From assembly GCF_030269925.1 (NCBI RefSeq), contig NC_085131.1, forward strand, positions 6,247,501-6,311,500: a stretch of 64,000 nucleotides of DNA, in the 5' to 3' direction. The DNA is from Bombyx mori. Taxonomy: Eukaryota; Arthropoda; Insecta; Lepidoptera; Bombycidae. Positions within the stretch are counted from its first letter, which is position 1, and each line of letters begins with the position of its first letter. Shown one piece after another: positions 1 to 11,337 of the stretch. The notes below the pieces were generated by a model. That model saw only the letters and a program-made list of their open reading frames with translations. It was not told the origin of the DNA and did no database searches. The translations under genes and the position numbers were made by a program.

Positions 1-708
1 AGCTTTAGAATTTTAAGTGGATAGTTATCAAGTCATTATTGATTCAAAGGCTGTAAAACTCAATTTACTGACTAGGAACGATGATCGGAGCCCTTGGCAG
101 TCGGTACTGTAGCGTTCTTTTGTATGTAATGTATTCAATGAGCCCAGTTGATTCGGTCACGTCAATATTGGAGCACAATGGATAAATAAAACGCAATCAA
201 ACTGGTAATACATGTATGAATTCGAAAAGAAGACTTGTTTGATTGTTCTTAGAGTTCTATTCACATAAAAAGTCAAATTCGAAGGTATTTTACACGAAGT
301 AAGCATTGCTTTGATGTGCCTTTTGCGCGAATGTAAAACATGTTGTAAAACAATCGTAAATATGAATGCTTCGTCTAATCGTAAATATCCCGATCGGATT
401 TTAAGACACGGATTTTATTGAAACGTGTTACACAGCTGAAAGTCTCTGATCATTTAATTTACTGTAGCACAGACGTATTGTGTGATCTTCGCATTGAGCT
501 CGCTGTAAACAAGTCCTGTGCAACATTATCGTATTTTATCTAATATATTTCATTTTGATATTAAAATTTAATACAAGCAATTTTAGTGGTAAGCTCGTTT
601 GAGCACGATGATAAAATGTCCAGTATTATCTGACAGTTCTTTTTTTATTTAAAGAGTAAATACATGAGGCTCTTAAGCGTGATAATATCAAAGACTTTTT
701 TGAAATAA
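1..708. other. AT-rich sequence, no feature recognised
   Basis: I see no coding frame, repeat end or structured element here. The sequence is AT-rich and looks single-copy within the window. Confidence 0.5.
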
Positions 709-1018
709 TGTTTTTTTTTTTTTTTTTTTATTGCCTTTGTAGGCAGACGGGCATACGGCCCACCTGATGGTGAGTGGTTACCGTCGCCCATGGACTTCAG
801 CAATGCCAGGGGCAGAGCCAAGCCGCTGCCTACCGCTTAATACTCTCCACAAGCCTCGTTTGAAGAAGGACATGTCATAGCGCTCGGGAAACACCGAGGA
901 GGGGAGCTCATTCCATAGCCGGATGGTACGTGGCAAAAAAGATCTCTGGAAACGCACTGTGGATGACCGCAGTGGCTCCAGGTAATGTTTTGTTTTCATG
1001 TCGAAAAACATAGATTGA
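709..1018 (-). mobile_element. 3' end of a non-LTR retrotransposon (LINE family C)
   Basis: The copy starts with a run of about 19 T, which is a poly(A) tail read on the minus strand, and continues into a 3' region that recurs at 32938-33130, 42753-42872 and 44584-44698. It carries the end of a reverse-transcriptase reading frame (separate entry). It is 5'-truncated, as LINE insertions usually are. The family name is my own label; by its protein it belongs to the jockey/R1-like group of insect LINEs. Confidence 0.75.
778..1011 (-). pseudogene. C-terminal fragment of LINE reverse transcriptase
   Basis: This frame of 77 codons reads RSFLPRTIRLWNELP, then SSVFPERYDMSFFKRGLWR. That pattern (F-hydrophobic-P-R-T, R-L-W-N-x-L-P, then an aromatic FF-K/R stretch) is typical of the last residues of reverse transcriptases of jockey/R1-like LINEs. 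The catalytic domain and endonuclease are missing, so this is the tail of a truncated insertion and not a functional gene. It stops just before the 3' UTR and poly(A) of the element. A decayed copy of the same stretch on the + strand near 32940 reads ELPPTVFPESYDLCFFK before a stop, which supports the frame. Confidence 0.7.
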
Positions 1019-2294
1019 CATTAAAAAACAGGGACATTAATTATGCAAAAAATTCTCTGTCTGACGAAACGTCGGTGCGCTCATAAAGTTTGAACTTATC
1101 GTGTTCGTTTTTCTTTTGAAGCTCAGTATCTTGCTTAGTATTCTCTCTATTGTAGCATGATTTATGTTCGACGGAGTGTATTCAATTGTGGATATACGTA
1201 CATATTATGTATGTGTGTATCTGTGTGGTTAATCGCGCGTTGAGGAGCCGAGATTGGCCGGGTCGCGGGTCAACTAACTCGATTGTCGCGCCCAATTTGT
1301 CCCCACACACGGCTCAATGAAGCTGAGATGTAACCGTTTTGTCATATTATACTTAGCTTTATTCCAATTGAAACTTTTTGATGAATACTTCTATAATATC
1401 AGGTCTATAAATATTTCGTAGTGTAAAATTAACTTGAAAGCATCACCACTGTTTGAGGGAATTTAGTTTACGCATATTTTATTTTATGAAATGCTTTGTT
1501 GAAAAATCAGTTGAAAAATCAACTAATTATTTAATAAATTGACAAGTTCTTGACGAAGTATGCAGTCGAGAATGTCGTGCGTCTTAAATTAGTTGTTAGA
1601 ATCAGTGAGATGAGCACTAACCGCTTAGAGTTAAATCAATTGCAGGACGGGATCAACGGGGGTCAAGACAAGTCCCTGGCACTGGACACCCGCATCTCTT
1701 TGTATAAACTAAATTAATAATACCAATATGTCTAAATTGAGTGGATTTATGAAAACTGCAGGGGTCTCTCGTGTTGAACAACTTTCGAATGGGAATTTAA
1801 TAAGCAATGAATTCAATCTATTTTAAATGAAAAAAAAAAAGAAATGTAATAAACTATTCTCATTCTCAATAATGGTAATTTATGATTTTTTTTGGATATA
1901 TGTGATATGTCATATTATTATCTCATTTTTTCAAATGAATATTTTATTTTAATTTGTTACATATTATAAAACTGTGATCGAAATTCTGAATGTATGTTTA
2001 AAAAAAACCTTTCATAGCAGAGATATTCGCTTATTCAGTAAGCGTAGCACCGCGTTCCCGCGGCGTGTATCAATGCTTGTTTTGATTTCGCTCAAACTTC
2101 TCGCGAGATTTTGCGAGGTTTTGCACGGACAAACAAACATTGCGACAATGGACGCTTCGTCGAATCGTGTGACGTCCAACGCGATGCCAATGTGAAACAA
2201 TGCGGCTTGTATAACAAGAACGGAGAGGACAACAATTCGGCGTGTCTGTTCAGTAGGGCTGTGTTAAGCACGTACATATTAAAAAAAAAGGATG
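1019..2294. other. unique sequence with two GC-rich patches
   Basis: Mostly AT-rich. Two patches stand out: about 1231-1312 (GC-rich, TTAATCGCG near its start) and about 2040-2240, which contains the 10-bp palindrome TCTCGCGAGA at 2099-2108. Overlapping short frames on both strands of the second patch (near 1974-2195 and 2012-2277) look like by-products of the base composition and not like genes. Confidence 0.35.
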
Positions 2295-2575
2295 CGTGTA
2301 CTTATGTACGCGCGTAAGAAGTTATACTTTATTTTTATTAAATATAATAATTTTGTCATAAAAATAGAATGCTAATAACACTTTTTTTACGAGTGTACAT
2401 GCGCGAAAGTTCACCAGCGGCTATATTCAGACTCGCCAGGTTACGTCGGTCGTATTGTAATGAGCGATTTAGTGGGCAACTTCATTCTGTTAATTTTGTG
2501 TCACGGTGCGCGCGCATCGTAAAATTTCACCCTCATCAATTTTTCATAACGCGCCTAAAGAAGTATAACTTCAAA
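2295..2575. repeat. possible small inverted-repeat element
   Basis: AAGTTATACTT at 2319-2329 and its exact reverse complement AAGTATAACTT at 2561-2571 bracket about 230 bp. Each is next to a CGCG-type stretch (CGCGCGTAAG on the left, GCGCCTAAAG on the right). Similar ends occur in lepidopteran repeats as I remember them. No target-site duplication is evident. Confidence 0.3.
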
Positions 2576-2629
2576 AAACTGCAGCTGATCTGAGAAATAT
2601 TATTTTAAAGCTATTTGATAGCTATTTAA

Positions 2630-2898
2630 CGGCCGTCTGGTGTAGTGGTAAGTGACATGGTCACTACACAAGGGGGTCGCGGGTTCGAATCCCGCCAAGG
2701 GAAGATATTTGTATGATAAATATAAATGTCTTTTTCAGGGTTATGGATGTATATTAAATATATGTTTGTGTATAATAAAAATATTACATTTATTTCCGTT
2801 ATCTGTTACCTGTAACACAAGTTCTTTACGAACTTACCACGGGACCAGTTAACGTGGCGTGATTGTTAGTAAATATTTATTTATTTATTATTTATTAT
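2630..2898 (+). repeat. tRNA-derived SINE, apparently full length
   Basis: The first 70 bases or so look like a tRNA gene. An A-box-like stretch TGGTGTAGTGGT lies at 2638-2649 and a perfect B box GGTTCGAATCC at 2682-2692, with an arm GGGTTCGAATCCC closing around it. A tRNA-unrelated body follows, then an AT-rich tail of ATTT units ending near 2898. The internal boxes are the expected RNA polymerase III promoter. The head is a SINE head and not a tRNA gene: there is no proper acceptor-stem pairing and the sequence runs straight on into the body. It is unrelated in sequence to the Bm1 copies. The open frame of 66 codons inside it has no meaning. Confidence 0.75.
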
Positions 2899-3244
2899 GA
2901 AATTTGTCCTAATGTCGTCAACCTTAACTATAAATAATGGTATGGAGTATACCAAAGTTATAACACATTTTGCGTTATGTACATAATAAGTGGCGTACAA
3001 ATATTTGACTCTATTATCATATTTAAGCGAATTAGCGTGCTCAGCTCGCGCTCTTTTGTTAAAACTATCGCTTACGAGCCTTTCCCCATTTCTAATTGAT
3101 GAGCTAATAGTGATAAAATTTGAGTTATTATCCATGTTAATGTTTTTATTTGCTTCGAGCGTGTCAAAAACTATTGGCATTAGGTTCTGGGCTAGTAAAT
3201 TTATTCTCGTGAGAGATATTTAAGCACTTTCAAGATATTGATAA
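2899..3244. other. AT-rich sequence, no feature recognised
   Basis: Short complementary frames overlap here on both strands (2881-3180 and 2990-3223). Neither resembles a known protein and I would not call either a gene. Confidence 0.4.
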
Positions 3245-3512
3245 TTGCGTCAGAAGTTTGATTATTTTAAATTTTTGAACGATTTTTTTAACGAAATAAA
3301 AAGTTTGGAGTTTCATTTTTTAGTTGATTTTCAATTTTTTCAATATATTTTTTTCAATTCTTTTTTTAATTTTGAATTGTCATCCGTTCTCGATAAATCT
3401 ACAAAGTTTGAATGAAATCTGGCCGTTTAAAGTGGGTCAAAATCGCGTCTAAAGGAGTCAGTTACAAACATACAAACATACATACAAGTGAAGCTAATAT
3501 AAAGCCTGTAAA
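3245..3512 (+). repeat. partial copy of fold-back repeat family E
   Basis: The right part (about 3380-3512) matches the outer segment of the two copies at 47766-48200 and 52253-52805: AAAGTGGGTCAAAATCGCG, a run of ACAAACATACAAACATACA, then GAAGCTAATA. The left part keeps the TTTTTTAGTTGATTTTC stretch. The inverted-repeat core is missing, so this copy is decayed or truncated. Confidence 0.55.
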
Positions 3513-3985
3513 AAGGTACAGTTTCGTATGATGGTACCAGTGTGGCAAGTGAGGTAGATGGTACTGGAATGAGACGGAGTTGCAGTACCGGTTAAAGTTC
3601 CTTGGCACCCTGTTGTCACTGCTTGAGACCGTAGGCAGTATAAGAGTTTCCTAAAGGAGCTGGGATGGTAAGAGTGGAATTCTTAAAAAGACGCAGTAAC
3701 GACACCTTGAACTTTTTGGTATAGCACATTTTTAGTGTGAGTTCGAAATTCTCTTTCCATGTTTATTACTTGTTAACGAACATTTATCAGCTTAGTTTGT
3801 GTTTGATTGTATGTAGCGGAACGTTTGAACGGAATTTTCAGTCACTTCAAGACGTAACTATTTGTCGATTACAATAATTTTATATATTCGCTCTAATAAC
3901 CTGACTAGTATAAAAAATCGGTTTATAATTTAAGCGTTTTTAGTTTTTAAACTACCTATACTTATTTAAGAGATGTGGCGATTGC
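3513..3985. other. unique sequence, no feature recognised
   Basis: The interval 3520-3690 is richer in G than its surroundings, but I see no reading frame or repeat end. Confidence 0.4.
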
Positions 3986-4080
3986 TTGTAAGGCGTATAG
4001 CATCTGCCTACAGCAATGATACTGAATGATGACCACGACCGCTCTGACAAGATTGATACGACAAAGGAGATATTTATTTA
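3986..4080 (+). pseudogene. very decayed LINE 3' coding tail
   Basis: The stretch GATGACCACGACCGCTCTGA near 4027 resembles the D-D-H-D region that closes the reverse transcriptase of several lepidopteran LINEs, and is comparable with the minus-strand remnant at 15801-15992. Stops interrupt every frame. The call rests on a short stretch. Confidence 0.3.
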
Positions 4081-4138
4081 TTGTATTAATGCGACCGTGA
4101 CAAAGTTATGGGATTAAGTAGTTACCGTAGCCCATAGA

Positions 4139-4383
4139 TTTTTTTTTATTGCTTAGATGGTCGGAGGAGCTCACAGCCCATCTGGTGTTAAGTGGTTGCT
4201 GGAACCCATAGACTTCTACAACGTAAATGCGCCACCCAACTTGAGATATAAGTTCGAAGGTCTCAGTATAGTTACAACGGCTGCCCCGCCTTTCAAACCG
4301 AAACGCATTGCTGCTTCACGGCAGAAATAGGTAGGGTGGTGGTACCTACCCGTGCCGACTCACAAGAGGTCCTACCACCAGTA
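4139..4383 (-). repeat. Bm1-type SINE, short form
   Basis: The copy opens with the T-rich tail (TTTTTTTTTATTGCTTAGAT) and runs through the family's body to CCACCAGT, where similarity ends. It lacks the tRNA-like head of the near full-length copy at 55605-56042. Few differences from the other young copies. Confidence 0.85.
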
Positions 4384-4489
4384 AAAATCATATAAAAGTC
4401 ATATCTTATCAACAGTGTCTAACACCAACGTTGTATTGCGTAGTAGATCTAAAGGATCCCTCTTCTAATTCATTTTTTCTTTTCATACG

Positions 4490-4650
4490 TTTTATCAGAG
4501 GCCTGATTAATGCAGCGGTCGAAGCGGTGTCGAGGCTGGGTCGCGCGGGTCCACAAGTGATTTGACCTCCGGCCGCTCAATTAAAACGTTGTTACGGAGC
4601 GCTTCGTCGTCTGGCAACACTGTCATGCGTAGAGCGGTTCTCATTGTATG
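4490..4650. promoter_or_regulatory. GC-rich patch, possible regulatory element
   Basis: A block of about 150 bp with high GC content and several CpGs lies in AT-rich DNA and includes TGATTAATGCAG and GCTCAATTAAAACG, which are homeodomain-type cores. It is next to a Bm1 and a Helitron but belongs to neither. This is a suggestion from composition and motifs only. Confidence 0.2.
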
Positions 4651-4672
4651 TAATAGTACAATTTATTTAACA

Positions 4673-5100
4673 CTAGACGATGACCGGTTTTTTTTTTTTG
4701 ATAAATACATTTTTAGAAATTATTTTTAAATACGAATTACATATTAATAAAATGATGAAACATTCAAAGATCGTTTAGGCATTTTTAAGTGGCTTCGGGT
4801 GGCTTAACAACGCCATCTGCTGAAATATCTTTAGTGTTATTGTGTCTTTAAAGCAGTTAGTTGCTCTCAATTATGAAAAATAGTATTATTATTCGCCAAT
4901 AGATGTCGGGAAGAGTCATAAAGTTGATTATTGAAAACACGAATAAAACAACATTTTCTGAAAATAAATCGTAGCTAGATCGATTTATCGCCCCCGAAAT
5001 CCCCTGTATACTAAATTTTATGAAAATCGTTGGAGCCGTTTCCGAGATTCAGGTTATATATATATTAATATACAAGAATTGCTCGTTTAAAGGTATAAGA
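4673..5100 (-). mobile_element. non-autonomous Helitron, family H3
   Basis: Read on the minus strand the element starts TCTTATACCTTTAAACGAGC after an A and ends CTAG before a T, as Helitrons do. It matches 56700-57155 over most of its length, including GGGGGCGATAAATCGATC. The 3' hairpin expected just before the CTAG is destroyed: only ACCGG remains next to a run of A. The element carries no coding capacity. Confidence 0.7.
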
Positions 5101-5184
5101 TAATAAGATGTAAACTAATATTTTATTTAACATGTAAACCGATATGTTTTTGGTGTTTTTCAAATTTTATCGCATAAATACGCG

Positions 5185-5310
5185 AACGAGCTCGTGGGTG
5201 ACATAGTTTTAAGTGGTTCGTGAGTAAGTATTTTGAGACGTGAGGTCGAAGCCTCAATTGTATCATATAACCGTTGTCCTATCTTTCAAACCTCGCAAAA
5301 ATTGCCATAT
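5185..5310 (-). repeat. old, diverged Bm1 fragment
   Basis: The order of blocks follows Bm1 read from its tail: GAGCTCGTGGGTGAC, TTTTAAGTGGTT, GACGTGAGGTCGAAGCCTC, then TATCTTTCAAACC. Identity is low, so the boundaries are approximate. Confidence 0.5.
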
Positions 5311-5675
5311 TTGTCAAGATATCGGTGACCAATCCGTAATGGTATATGTATACAATACGTATTACGAGTAGTTGCATCATTCTAGTTTTGTCAATGTAAA
5401 TGTGTCATTCTAAATGCTACTACTTAAAATAAAAATTGTGAAACAGCTAGGTCTTGGTAAGGTTACTTTTAGCATTTACTTATTGATTACATATAGCTGA
5501 AGTGAAATTGAATACTACTTTTTGGTATTTTTACATTATTACTTGTGTTATCCTAACCTAACATATTATACTCTATCTACATCGCCCAACGCTGCTTCCA
5601 TGAGTTTTGCGATGGTATAAAAGGATAAGAAATCTTAGACAAATATCTGCGATAGTTTTGTTCTAGCTGGGTCGA
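5311..5675. other. AT-rich sequence, no feature recognised
   Basis: No frame, repeat end or motif that I can support. Confidence 0.4.
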
Positions 5676-5912
5676 CTTTTTTAGATGTGTGGATGAGCTT
5701 CCAGCCCACCTGGTGTTAAGTGGTTACTGGAGCCTATTTACATCTAAAACGTAAATGCTGCCACTCACCTTGAGATATGAGTTCTAAGGTCTCAGCATAG
5801 TTACAACGGCTGCCCCACCCATCAAACCGAAACGTATTACTGCTTCACGGCAAAAATAGGTGGGGTCGTGATACCTACCCGTGCGAATTCACAAGAGTCA
5901 CACCACCAGTAA
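5676..5912 (-). repeat. Bm1-type SINE, short form
   Basis: From the tail (CTTTTTTAGATGTGTGGATG) to CACCACCAGTA. It ends at the same internal position as the other short copies and then runs into an AT microsatellite. Confidence 0.82.
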
Positions 5913-5914
5913 TA

Positions 5915-5966
5915 TGCATATGCATATATAGCATATATATATATATATATATAGCATATGCATTTA
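5915..5966. repeat. AT microsatellite with palindromic flanks
   Basis: About 10 TA units sit between two GCATATGCAT-type stretches (near 5919-5930 and 5953-5963), giving a locally symmetric array directly against the Bm1 end. Confidence 0.7.
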
Positions 5967-6489
5967 GTTTTTAAATACTTTTATAAACTTACCGCTACAA
6001 TAAAAACAAGGTTAGAATTCTTCTGAATAAGGCGTATAAATGTATGCTAAGCTTTTCTAGATAAGTACTATAAGTTTATGGAATCAATTAACATTGCATT
6101 GCAATCAGTCGCAACATTTTGCGTGGTAATTATTGACTCGTGCCGCGTTTCTCAACAAGATTCATTACAGGTAATAATGACCATTAATTACGAATTTTAG
6201 TCGTAATCGATAGAAAATTAAATTAGTTTTCCTAATTTGTAGCAGTGAGAAAAATTTTAATTCAGAAAAACCACGTACATAAATGTGATTACGTAAAAAT
6301 ATCATTTCAATTAGTAATTTGATTTGAAAAGAGTGGTAATTATTTGAATGTGCTTTTTTCAATTGTTTCTTAACGTCATCAATCGAGTGCCACACTGAAC
6401 TTATCGTAAGTTGCTGATGGATATTAGTATTGCTGCGGGCACGACAAAGTCAAGCAAGTCGAGATGTAGTCAAACTTTAGAACATAATA
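5967..6489. other. AT-rich sequence, no feature recognised
   Basis: A minus-strand frame of 76 codons (6165-6395) has low-complexity composition and no recognisable similarity. Confidence 0.4.
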
Positions 6490-6653
6490 CTTCTTCTCAG
6501 TGGGTCACGATTCCGATCCGGTGCTAGATTCTGCGAAGCATTGCTCTAGATAGGGCTAGTGTTAGCAAATTCTCTCAGGTTGAGCCCGCGAGCTCACCTA
6601 CCCGTATCTGGAATAGTCCCTTAAGCTACCGGCGAAGAGGTGGGGAAAAAAAA
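6490..6653 (+). repeat. LINE-B 3' fragment
   Basis: TTCTCAGTGGGTC, TCCGATCCGGTGCTAGATTC, GAGCTCACCTACC and an A-rich end follow the order of family B (the family I believe is the BMC1 3' end). This copy lacks the first 20 or so bases of the usual unit. Confidence 0.7.
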
Positions 6654-6984
6654 GATATTTTTTTTGCATAGCGTTGGGTAAACACAACGAAGGGGTAGCA
6701 AGCGTTGGTTTCAAAAACAAACTGTTGTAAATATGTTAAAGTATTTCATATATAGCTTTCACATTTCTAAACGAGGAGTAAAAGCCACGTTTTGGTTATT
6801 CTGGATGAAGCTTAGTAGTACTAAAGCGTGTGAGGTTTGGAAGGACATCAAAAAAACTCATCGTGCAACAATTTGGCAGAGGTTCACAGCGAGAGTTAGC
6901 TTACCGGCCGCTCACTCGTTTCAAGTTGATTCTTTAAACAAGTGTCGTGTGATTTGCCAAAAAAAATGTTATTCGTGGGTTTGT
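6654..6984. other. no convincing gene; one ATG-initiated frame
   Basis: A frame of 89 codons from an ATG at 6733 to 7002 has no signal peptide, domain or similarity that I recognise, and it runs into the GC-rich patch that follows. I would not call it a gene on this evidence. Confidence 0.2.
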
Positions 6985-7110
6985 AGTTATTTGAGTGTGT
7001 AAGTCGAGGCGCGTAGAGGCGAGTTGCGGGGCGGCGTCGCATGTATTGGCGAACGCCTCCCAACGCCCACGCGCATGCGCCTCGCGCCTCCCGCTAGAAA
7101 AATCTTCTAG
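6985..7110. promoter_or_regulatory. GC-rich patch with NRF1-like motif
   Basis: About 120 bp of CpG-rich sequence contains CGCGCATGCGCC at 7070-7081, which fits the NRF1 (insect erect wing) consensus. The patch has no repeat similarity. It could be a promoter or a composition island; nothing here proves transcription. Confidence 0.25.
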
Positions 7111-8221
7111 AGGAAAACTCTTCGTTCCTAATAAAACATTTAATGATTGTTTACAATACGTAGGCGGACGTAATCGTTCGATGAATGAACAAAATGGCTC
7201 CCAAACGAAAACTGAATTTCGCGTCTATTTATGTGACAGAATGTAAAAGGCTTGCTATCTTAGCGTTTGACATTGTCACTTGAAAACTGTGTCATCGCAT
7301 ATTCAGTCTCATTTCAGATAAGACGACTTCAATACAATTAACTTTTACGGCAGGGAATAAAAATTCAAATTGACGAAGCGAACAGTTCGTTTAGGAAAAA
7401 AAAAACATACAACGACTTCATTAGACATTCAAATTGATGCATTTTCAGTACTTTTGTATGTTAATTCAGTCAATGTAAGGTTAAGTTCAGTGTCGGAGCC
7501 GCTATTTCACGAAGTTAATATGTTTTTGTATATCTGAAGACAGAACAATTCTCTGCATGTGTGTCCCCCATTGCAATATATGAAACGATTTCGAAAACAA
7601 TTTATTAACATTCTTCAATTTTCCATCGTTACCCAATGGCATGTTCCAATAGAATTCACCATAAAAAGCGATAAAAATGTATAATTTTTAATATGTACTA
7701 AATCAATACAATCAAGAAAACAAGTGTCTGCCATAAAAGTTGTATAAGTCAATCAATGAGCCATAACAGCGTATTTAAACAGGTAATCAACAGGATACAG
7801 TCAAGTGATGTTTAAGTGACCATTTATTCAAAAAAAATACGAGAGTCGTAAACTCATCTGTCACTAAAAACTGAAAATACGGGAGAATTAATACTAATGC
7901 CGTTACCGGTGAGCTATTTCGTTCAAAATTTCCATTTCACCAGTCCAGAAATTGGGTTAGGGAAGCGACACACCGGCGTAAGCGGCTATTAAACGAATGT
8001 TAACGTTACGTTAAAAATATCGGACCGAATATAAACGTATCTTGGATGCAACATAAAATTCAACTAATTGACGGTAATCTAAAACTCATGTTAGAACATG
8101 TTTATATCTTTCTTGTGAAGTATTTTATAAATAAGCGGTCATAGAAGCTGTACCTACGTCCTGAAGCAAACGTTAAATACAAAGATTCTAGTTAAGGAAA
8201 GTTCAAAGTATTCACAAATAA
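7111..8221. other. unique sequence, no feature recognised
   Basis: AT-rich with a slightly GC-richer stretch at 7900-8000. No reading frame or repeat boundary that I can support. Confidence 0.4.
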
Positions 8222-8631
8222 TCTATATATTAATACGTGAAGCAAAAACTTTGTACCCCTTTTTACGAAAATTGCGTGGACGGAGCAGTATGAAATTTCT
8301 CACACTTATAGAGAATAAGAGTGCAGAATGTAAATATTTTTTTAAATTACGCATAAAAAACACTTTAAATCAATAAAAAAATTATTACACACACTACCAT
8401 CTATTTGACAAACACACATTTAAATACATGTATACTTTGTTTATTGTCAAACTTCTATTATTTAAAGTCTGTGGTCAAATTGAGAATGGATTAGCATGTA
8501 TTGGTTGTCTTTAATATTATTTGTCTATAGTGTAGTCTTGGCGAAAACTGTGAATAAATAAGTATAAGTCTGAGAATAGAAACATAATAATGTTCAAATT
8601 TATAATTTAAATTATTTTGCGGGACCACTAG
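8222..8631 (+). mobile_element. non-autonomous Helitron, family H1
   Basis: The element starts TCTATATATTAATACGTG after an A and ends GGGACCACTAG before a T. A 14-bp perfect palindrome (ATAATTTAAATTAT, 8602-8615) lies 12 bases before the terminal CTAG. The copy at 54711-55127 shares its body and ends. There is no Rep/helicase coding sequence; mobilisation would need a partner element elsewhere. The minus-strand frame of 69 codons overlapping its end is not a gene. Confidence 0.78.
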
Positions 8632-10061
8632 TAATAATAAAAACACGAACGCCACATTTGGTGCGTGATTATAATGACAAGATAAATACTTAATACCCAA
8701 AAACTTAGCTGAGTCTAAAATCTATGACTGAGTACCCAAAAACATGATGTTCTTTTCTTTCTCGTTTGAATGTTTGAATAGGGGAGCTCAGCGTTCGGCA
8801 TTTGAATTTGAATGTTAGCGACCAGTTTAACGCTCTACCGTGAGTCAGACGGCATGGTTCGCTGGCTGCGAAAATTTTACCTTTGCCACATTCGAGTTAA
8901 CCTCATCGCTGTGCGTACGACAATAACTAGTTGTTAATCGTAAAAAAAAATGTTAAAAAAGTCGGCCCTTTTTTGTTGTTGTGGGCAACCTATACAGTTC
9001 AAGTAACAAATTTTGGGCAATAATAATAATAATTTTTTTGCGGTCGATACATTTGAACGACTATAACGTGATTTGAAGCCGGTGAAAGTATTTTAATGAT
9101 GATAGTAGAATTAAACAAATGAACTATTACTATTTTCGTAAGATGTGTCCTTGGATGAGATCGGTATTCTTACGTTTTCACTCACTAATGCCTATCTTAT
9201 GATGTACGTAACATAACTAATCGTGTTTCGGAATTTTAGAGAATAGAAGAATAGAAGAGCTCTTGTAACGTCTCCATTGTATGATTGCGGTGACATTAAT
9301 CCTTGGATTTAATACTAATAACTACTTGAAGCAATGGCAGAAAATATAATTTATGCTCGTCACGCGATTACTTCTTAATTAATCAGCAAAATAAACTTTT
9401 TTTTGCTATCTCTTTCCAAGTTCTAAATGACTACAGAAACAGCTTTAATATAAGGTCGACGACAAAACAATAAAAAATTGCATTAAGCAAATTTTTTATC
9501 AATCAAAATTTTTATAAAAATTTTTAAAAATTGCATTAAGCAAATTTTTCATCTGATATTGTCGTTCTTAAGCTAATGATAATAGTCAAATGTAGGAATC
9601 TTCAAAATTTTTATATAGTAGACATTCGTTTGATAATGGCAATATCTCAATTGGTCGAGTTATGCGACTTTTGTAATAGGTATTTCTGCCTGCAAGTGTA
9701 CCTAAATGAATGTTGAGCAACATTGGCAGCGAGCGCGGGCGTGCCTACATCTTGTTTACTTTCAGCAACAAATCACGTTTCTATGAAACAAAGCTAAAAT
9801 TAACTTTGATTTTCACAACTGCTAATGTTTGTTTGAAGTAAAGAAACCGAAAAAAAAAATTTATACGAATAAGTCGAAAAACATCTTATTTAATAACCAC
9901 CAAACTTCATTCGTTTGTTAAAATTTATCTATTTATTCAATACATACACACAGGTACACTATGAATTATCGCTAGTTTTGTACCTGAATATGTTGTTACT
10001 ATTCTTTATTATAACAAGAGCATTCGCTGTTTCAAATGCATTTTAATTTTGAGACTAGGGT
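8632..10061. other. unique sequence with a short direct repeat
   Basis: Two copies of about 28 bp containing AATTGCATTAAGCAAATTTTT lie at 9473-9500 and 9526-9553, separated by T/A-rich sequence. A GC-richer stretch lies at 8770-8900. No gene recognised. Confidence 0.4.
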
Positions 10062-10375
10062 TTGACATACTTCCACATTGAAGGAATAACATCGTGTAAT
10101 AAAAATCAAACCCGCCAAAATTATAATTTGCGCAATTACTGGTGGTAGGACCTCTTGTGAGTCCGCACGGGTAGGTACCACCACCCCGCCCATTTGTGCC
10201 GTGAAGCAGTAATCCGTTTCGGTTTGAAGGGCGGGGCAGCCGTTGTAACTACACTGAGAACTTAGAACTTATATCTCAAGGTAGGTGGCGCATTTGCGAT
10301 GTAGATGTCTGTCCAGTAACCACTTAACATTAGGTGAGCTGTGAGCTAGTCCAACCATCTAACAAAAAAAAAAAC
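10062..10375 (+). repeat. Bm1-type SINE, 5'-truncated long form
   Basis: It extends upstream of the usual short-form boundary through GGAATAACATCGTGTAATAA and ATTATAATTTGCG, and matches the region before ACTGGTGG of the copy at 55605. It ends in a run of A at 10364-10375. Confidence 0.85.
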
Positions 10376-11337
10376 TCGTATTAATCTATTTATACGAAAC
10401 TAGCTTAATGATATCATCTCGTCACGTCATAACAACAAGTTATCTCTATTAATCTCTGTAAACTACGTACTTTTCAAGTGAAGACTGCACTCGCACAAAC
10501 AAACAGGCAAAGGTTATTAGTTAACTATTTAATTGCTTTTTGGCAGAAAATATACCTAAAATGTACCTTTATATACACCATAAATATACCTTTAAACACG
10601 AAATTCAAAATAAGAAAATGAGCGTAATTATAAACGAAAAAAAATTATGGCAAAATATGTTACTTTCCGGCCTATATACATTATCCAATTGCATAGGATA
10701 TTTGTCGTACGATTGCTCCTACATTGTGTAAAAAAATCATTAAAAAGGCTTCTATTTATACTATCGTCACATTTATACTTGAAATTTAAATGGACGTCTG
10801 CACTGAAATAAAAAAATTCAGTCAGTAACAGAACCGCTAAAAATACTTCAAGCCGTATACAAAACGAAATCGCTGCTAAACCTTGAATGTCTGTGTTTTT
10901 CTATTATTTACTATTTTAATTGCCAGAAATGTCAAGATTAAATTCGTACAAATAAATATTCAAACAGCTTTAATTAAGAATACAAAATGAAGCGAAATCA
11001 AAGATCAGAAAACTGCAATTATTAAAATATTAGCTTTCATCATTTATATATATTAACATAATAATATCGCATTAACTATCCATGATTTCAAATGCTTGTT
11101 TTTCAAATACTTTCTATAATAAGTCACTAGGCGACCGCGCAAATGCAGTATACAAGTCTACAAAAGTCACTTTAGGAACATAAAAACTGAAGTTGGTTAT
11201 AAGGAGAATAAATCTATATTTATTTATTAAGCAGAATACCTGTTAATGTTTGAATAACAAAAAGTACATGATCTATCTTGATTATTAATAAAAAAAAATC
11301 ATATTATTATTCATACTTATTTTTCGCTTATCTATTT
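10376..11337. other. AT-rich sequence, no feature recognised
   Basis: A frame of 63 codons at 10540-10731 is Lys/Tyr/Ile-rich as expected of AT-rich DNA and does not resemble a known protein. Confidence 0.4.

Noticed and set aside
2630..2705. A functional tRNA gene
   Set aside because: A and B boxes are present, but there is no proper acceptor-stem pairing and the sequence continues into a SINE body with an AT-rich tail.
2652..2852. Frame of 66 codons at 2652-2852
   Set aside because: It lies within the tRNA-derived SINE.
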